In this document: positions 12,889 to 14,646 of the stretch, piece by piece
How positions within the stretch are numbered: the stretch's first letter is position 1
How the letters are laid out: each line of letters opens with the position of its first letter
Assembly (NCBI GenBank): GCA_050011095.1
Contig: JBEKJU010000062.1
Span: 1-14,646, forward strand
Length of the DNA stretch: 14,646 nucleotides
Direction of reading: 5' to 3'
DNA from: JBEKJU01 sp050011095
GTDB taxonomy: Bacteria > Desulfobacterota > Syntrophorhabdia > Syntrophorhabdales > WCHB1-27
The notes under the pieces: generated by a model
What the model was told of the DNA's origin: nothing
The model's input: only the letters and a program-made list of their open reading frames with translations
Database searches by the model: none
Position numbers and translations under genes: made by a program

Positions 12889-14624
12889 ACGTATTGATAG
12901 TGGGCGGCGGCATAAGCGGCATATCGGCTGCCAAGGTCATCCTGAAGCAGGGCCACCATGCGACGATTATCGAATCGTCGACGGAGCCGGGCGGCCTCAT
13001 GGCGCGTATCGCGAACTGCAGGGTGGGCTTCAAGACGTTCTTGGATGAGATACGAACGAACCCCCGCCTCACCGTCATCAACGAGGGAAAGGTGACGGCG
13101 GTGGAGAAGGGGGGCAAGGGGTTCACGGTCACGCTCGCAGGCGGTCAATCCCTCACCGGGGACAGGGTGGTGATCGCCACGGGGCTCTCTCCCTACGACC
13201 CGGTCGAGTACAAGGGTCCGAGGGTGCTCACGAGCCTTGAGTACGATGCGCTGATAGATCAGCGGAATGGCGATCTTCCCGATGATTTCAAGAAGATTGC
13301 CTTTGTGCTCTGCGTGGGGTCGCGCTCGGAGGAATACCCCCTTTGCTCGTCGGTCTGTTGTTCCTACACGCTCCGTGAGATCAAGTGGACCCTCCAGCGG
13401 GCAAACCCGGAGATCACCGTCTTTTATAACGACCTCCGTCTCTTCGGTCAGGAGTTCTTCATGGAGAAGATCTACCGCGATGCGGGCGTGAGGTTCGTCC
13501 GGGCCAATTCCAGATATTTCGAGGAGGACGGCGAGCGCGTGTTGATGCGTTACTTCACCGGAGGGAGGCTTGTAGAGGAGCATTTCAATTATGTGACCCT
13601 CGCCATCGGCCTCAGGCCCAACCCGGCGCTCCGGGACCTCTCCGGGCTCTTCGGGTTCTCCCTGAACGAATGGGGCTTCGTGAAGGAGGAGGGTGCGCTC
13701 AGAACCGACGTGGAGGGGATCTACGCGTGCGGGGGCGCCCTCGAGCCGATCAGCATAAAGGACTCGATCCTCACGGGATTTGGCGCCGGCACGATGGCTG
13801 CGAAAGACGGGAAATTCACGCCCGAGGCCATGATGAATGACGTGAGGCTCTACCGGGAGGAGACGCCCGATGTCCGCATGCCGGCCGGACCCTTTGATTC
13901 GTGCCTCTTCTACCTCGGGACGGAGGATGCCGGGGAAAAGATGTTTTACGAGTTCCTCTCGTCTAAGTTCATTGCGGCCGCGAGGGACGTGAGAAGGGCC
14001 GGAAAAACCGTCTACGTCCTCACTCGGAACATGTCAACCCCGTCCTACGGCGAGATCGCCTACGAGGAGGCGAGGCGGGAAGGGGTGATCTTCATCCATC
14101 TCGAAGAAGGCGAGGACGTCACCTTCGACGGAGGCGCGGCGCGCATTTCGGGCCTCACGAGGGCGCTCACCTTCGAGGCAGACGAGATCGTCCGGTTCCA
14201 GGACTATATGGATGCCTTCAAGGGCAGGGATTTTCTGTCCGTCTTCCGGTCCGAGCCCCAGCTTCGGTGGTCACCGACAAAATGGGGGAGGCGGCGGTAT
14301 CACGTGGGATTCATCAGACACCCGCGGGCCGAACGATGGGAGGCCCGCGAACTCCTCGGGGCCCTCGGAGAGATGCTCCTCGACGAGGAGGAGGAGAGGG
14401 TGCTCCCCGAGGTGAACGAGGAGCGGTGCAGCGGCTGCGGGTCCTGCCGGGATGCGTGCCCCCACGACGCCATCGAGGTGGAGATCACGGAAAGGCCCCT
14501 CGCGCTCTTCGGACCCCAGACAATGGCGGCCGTGCCCATCGCACATGTGAAGAAGGACACCTGCGTGGGCTGCGGTCTGTGCGCGTCCACCTGCCCCTCG
14601 CACGTAATCAGCTACGAGCCGTAG
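12885..14624 (+). CDS. hdrA: Third HdrA-like flavoprotein with degenerate internal repeat and C-terminal double ferredoxin
   Basis: 579 residues. FAD motif GGGISG (7-12); conserved HdrA block CVGSRS (143-148) and C154/C158/C159 (CSSVCC); ACGG near 281-284. Residues about 338-435 look like a second, cysteine-free copy of residues 140-240: LGTEDAGEK parallels VGSRSEE, and VYVLTRNMSTPSYGE parallels ITVFYNDLRLFGQE. The C-terminus has two ferredoxin motifs, C515/C518/C521/C525 and C560/C563/C566/C570. It lacks the HdrA N-terminal domain and the inner ferredoxin. I chose the ATG at 12885 (ATGA with the hdrB stop); the open frame reaches back to 12687 only because it runs through hdrB. It probably pairs with HdrBC as their flavin partner (inferred). 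The gene ends 22 nt before the window edge, so a further downstream gene cannot be excluded. Confidence 0.9.
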   Translation: MNVLIVGGGISGISAAKVILKQGHHATIIESSTEPGGLMARIANCRVGFKTFLDEIRTNPRLTVINEGKVTAVEKGGKGFTVTLAGGQSLTGDRVVIATGLSPYDPVEYKGPRVLTSLEYDALIDQRNGDLPDDFKKIAFVLCVGSRSEEYPLCSSVCCSYTLREIKWTLQRANPEITVFYNDLRLFGQEFFMEKIYRDAGVRFVRANSRYFEEDGERVLMRYFTGGRLVEEHFNYVTLAIGLRPNPALRDLSGLFGFSLNEWGFVKEEGALRTDVEGIYACGGALEPISIKDSILTGFGAGTMAAKDGKFTPEAMMNDVRLYREETPDVRMPAGPFDSCLFYLGTEDAGEKMFYEFLSSKFIAAARDVRRAGKTVYVLTRNMSTPSYGEIAYEEARREGVIFIHLEEGEDVTFDGGAARISGLTRALTFEADEIVRFQDYMDAFKGRDFLSVFRSEPQLRWSPTKWGRRRYHVGFIRHPRAERWEARELLGALGEMLLDEEEERVLPEVNEERCSGCGSCRDACPHDAIEVEITERPLALFGPQTMAAVPIAHVKKDTCVGCGLCASTCPSHVISYEP

Positions 14625-14646
14625 AAGGGAGCCGTCGGTCCCCATC

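Overview
The window looks like chromosomal DNA of a GC-rich anaerobic bacterium, most likely a Desulfobacterota/deltaproteobacterial sulfate reducer or syntroph. This rests on the gene set (electron-transferring flavoprotein plus several heterodisulfide-reductase-like proteins), the strictly anaerobic iron-sulfur enzymology, and a two-component system beside a sigma-54 promoter. The assignment is inferred from gene content, not from a marker gene. No rRNA, tRNA, CRISPR array or transposase is visible.

Layout. Positions 1-2373 (minus strand) hold a two-component pair: a soluble three-PAS histidine kinase (403-2373) followed 2 bases later by a response regulator that runs off the left edge (1-400). 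Positions 2374-2881 are a divergent regulatory gap. It contains a good -24/-12 (sigma-54) promoter on the plus strand, small inverted and direct repeats upstream of it, and a leader of about 150 nt with three hairpins. Positions 2882-14624 (plus strand) are ten co-directional genes. In order: a soluble HdrD-like iron-sulfur protein, etfB, etfA, an HdrA with a GltD/NfnL-like NAD(P)H module inserted in it, a second HdrA, an MvhD/FlpD-like protein, an FrhB/FdhB-like iron-sulfur flavoprotein, hdrC, hdrB and a third HdrA-like protein. Most junctions are ATGA or short overlaps. The two exceptions are a 91-nt gap with a hairpin (8399-8489) and a 188-nt gap (10164-10351). The larger gap holds a structured 110-bp insert bounded by an exact 33-nt repeat of the 3' end of the preceding hdrA gene.

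How the genes may work together (inference). The set resembles a cytoplasmic electron hub. EtfAB would bring in electrons from acyl-CoA dehydrogenases or similar enzymes, and the HdrD-like protein would take them on. The HdrA-GltD fusion would add an NAD(P)H port. HdrA2, MvhD and the FrhB/FdhB-like protein would form a port to ferredoxin, formate, hydrogen or another partner, and HdrBC would be a thiol/disulfide-type or quinone-independent sink. Such a set could carry out flavin-based electron bifurcation or confurcation. No hydrogenase large subunit, formate dehydrogenase catalytic subunit or acyl-CoA dehydrogenase lies in the window, so donors and acceptors are not fixed by the sequence. The adjacent kinase/regulator pair is the obvious candidate activator of the sigma-54 promoter.
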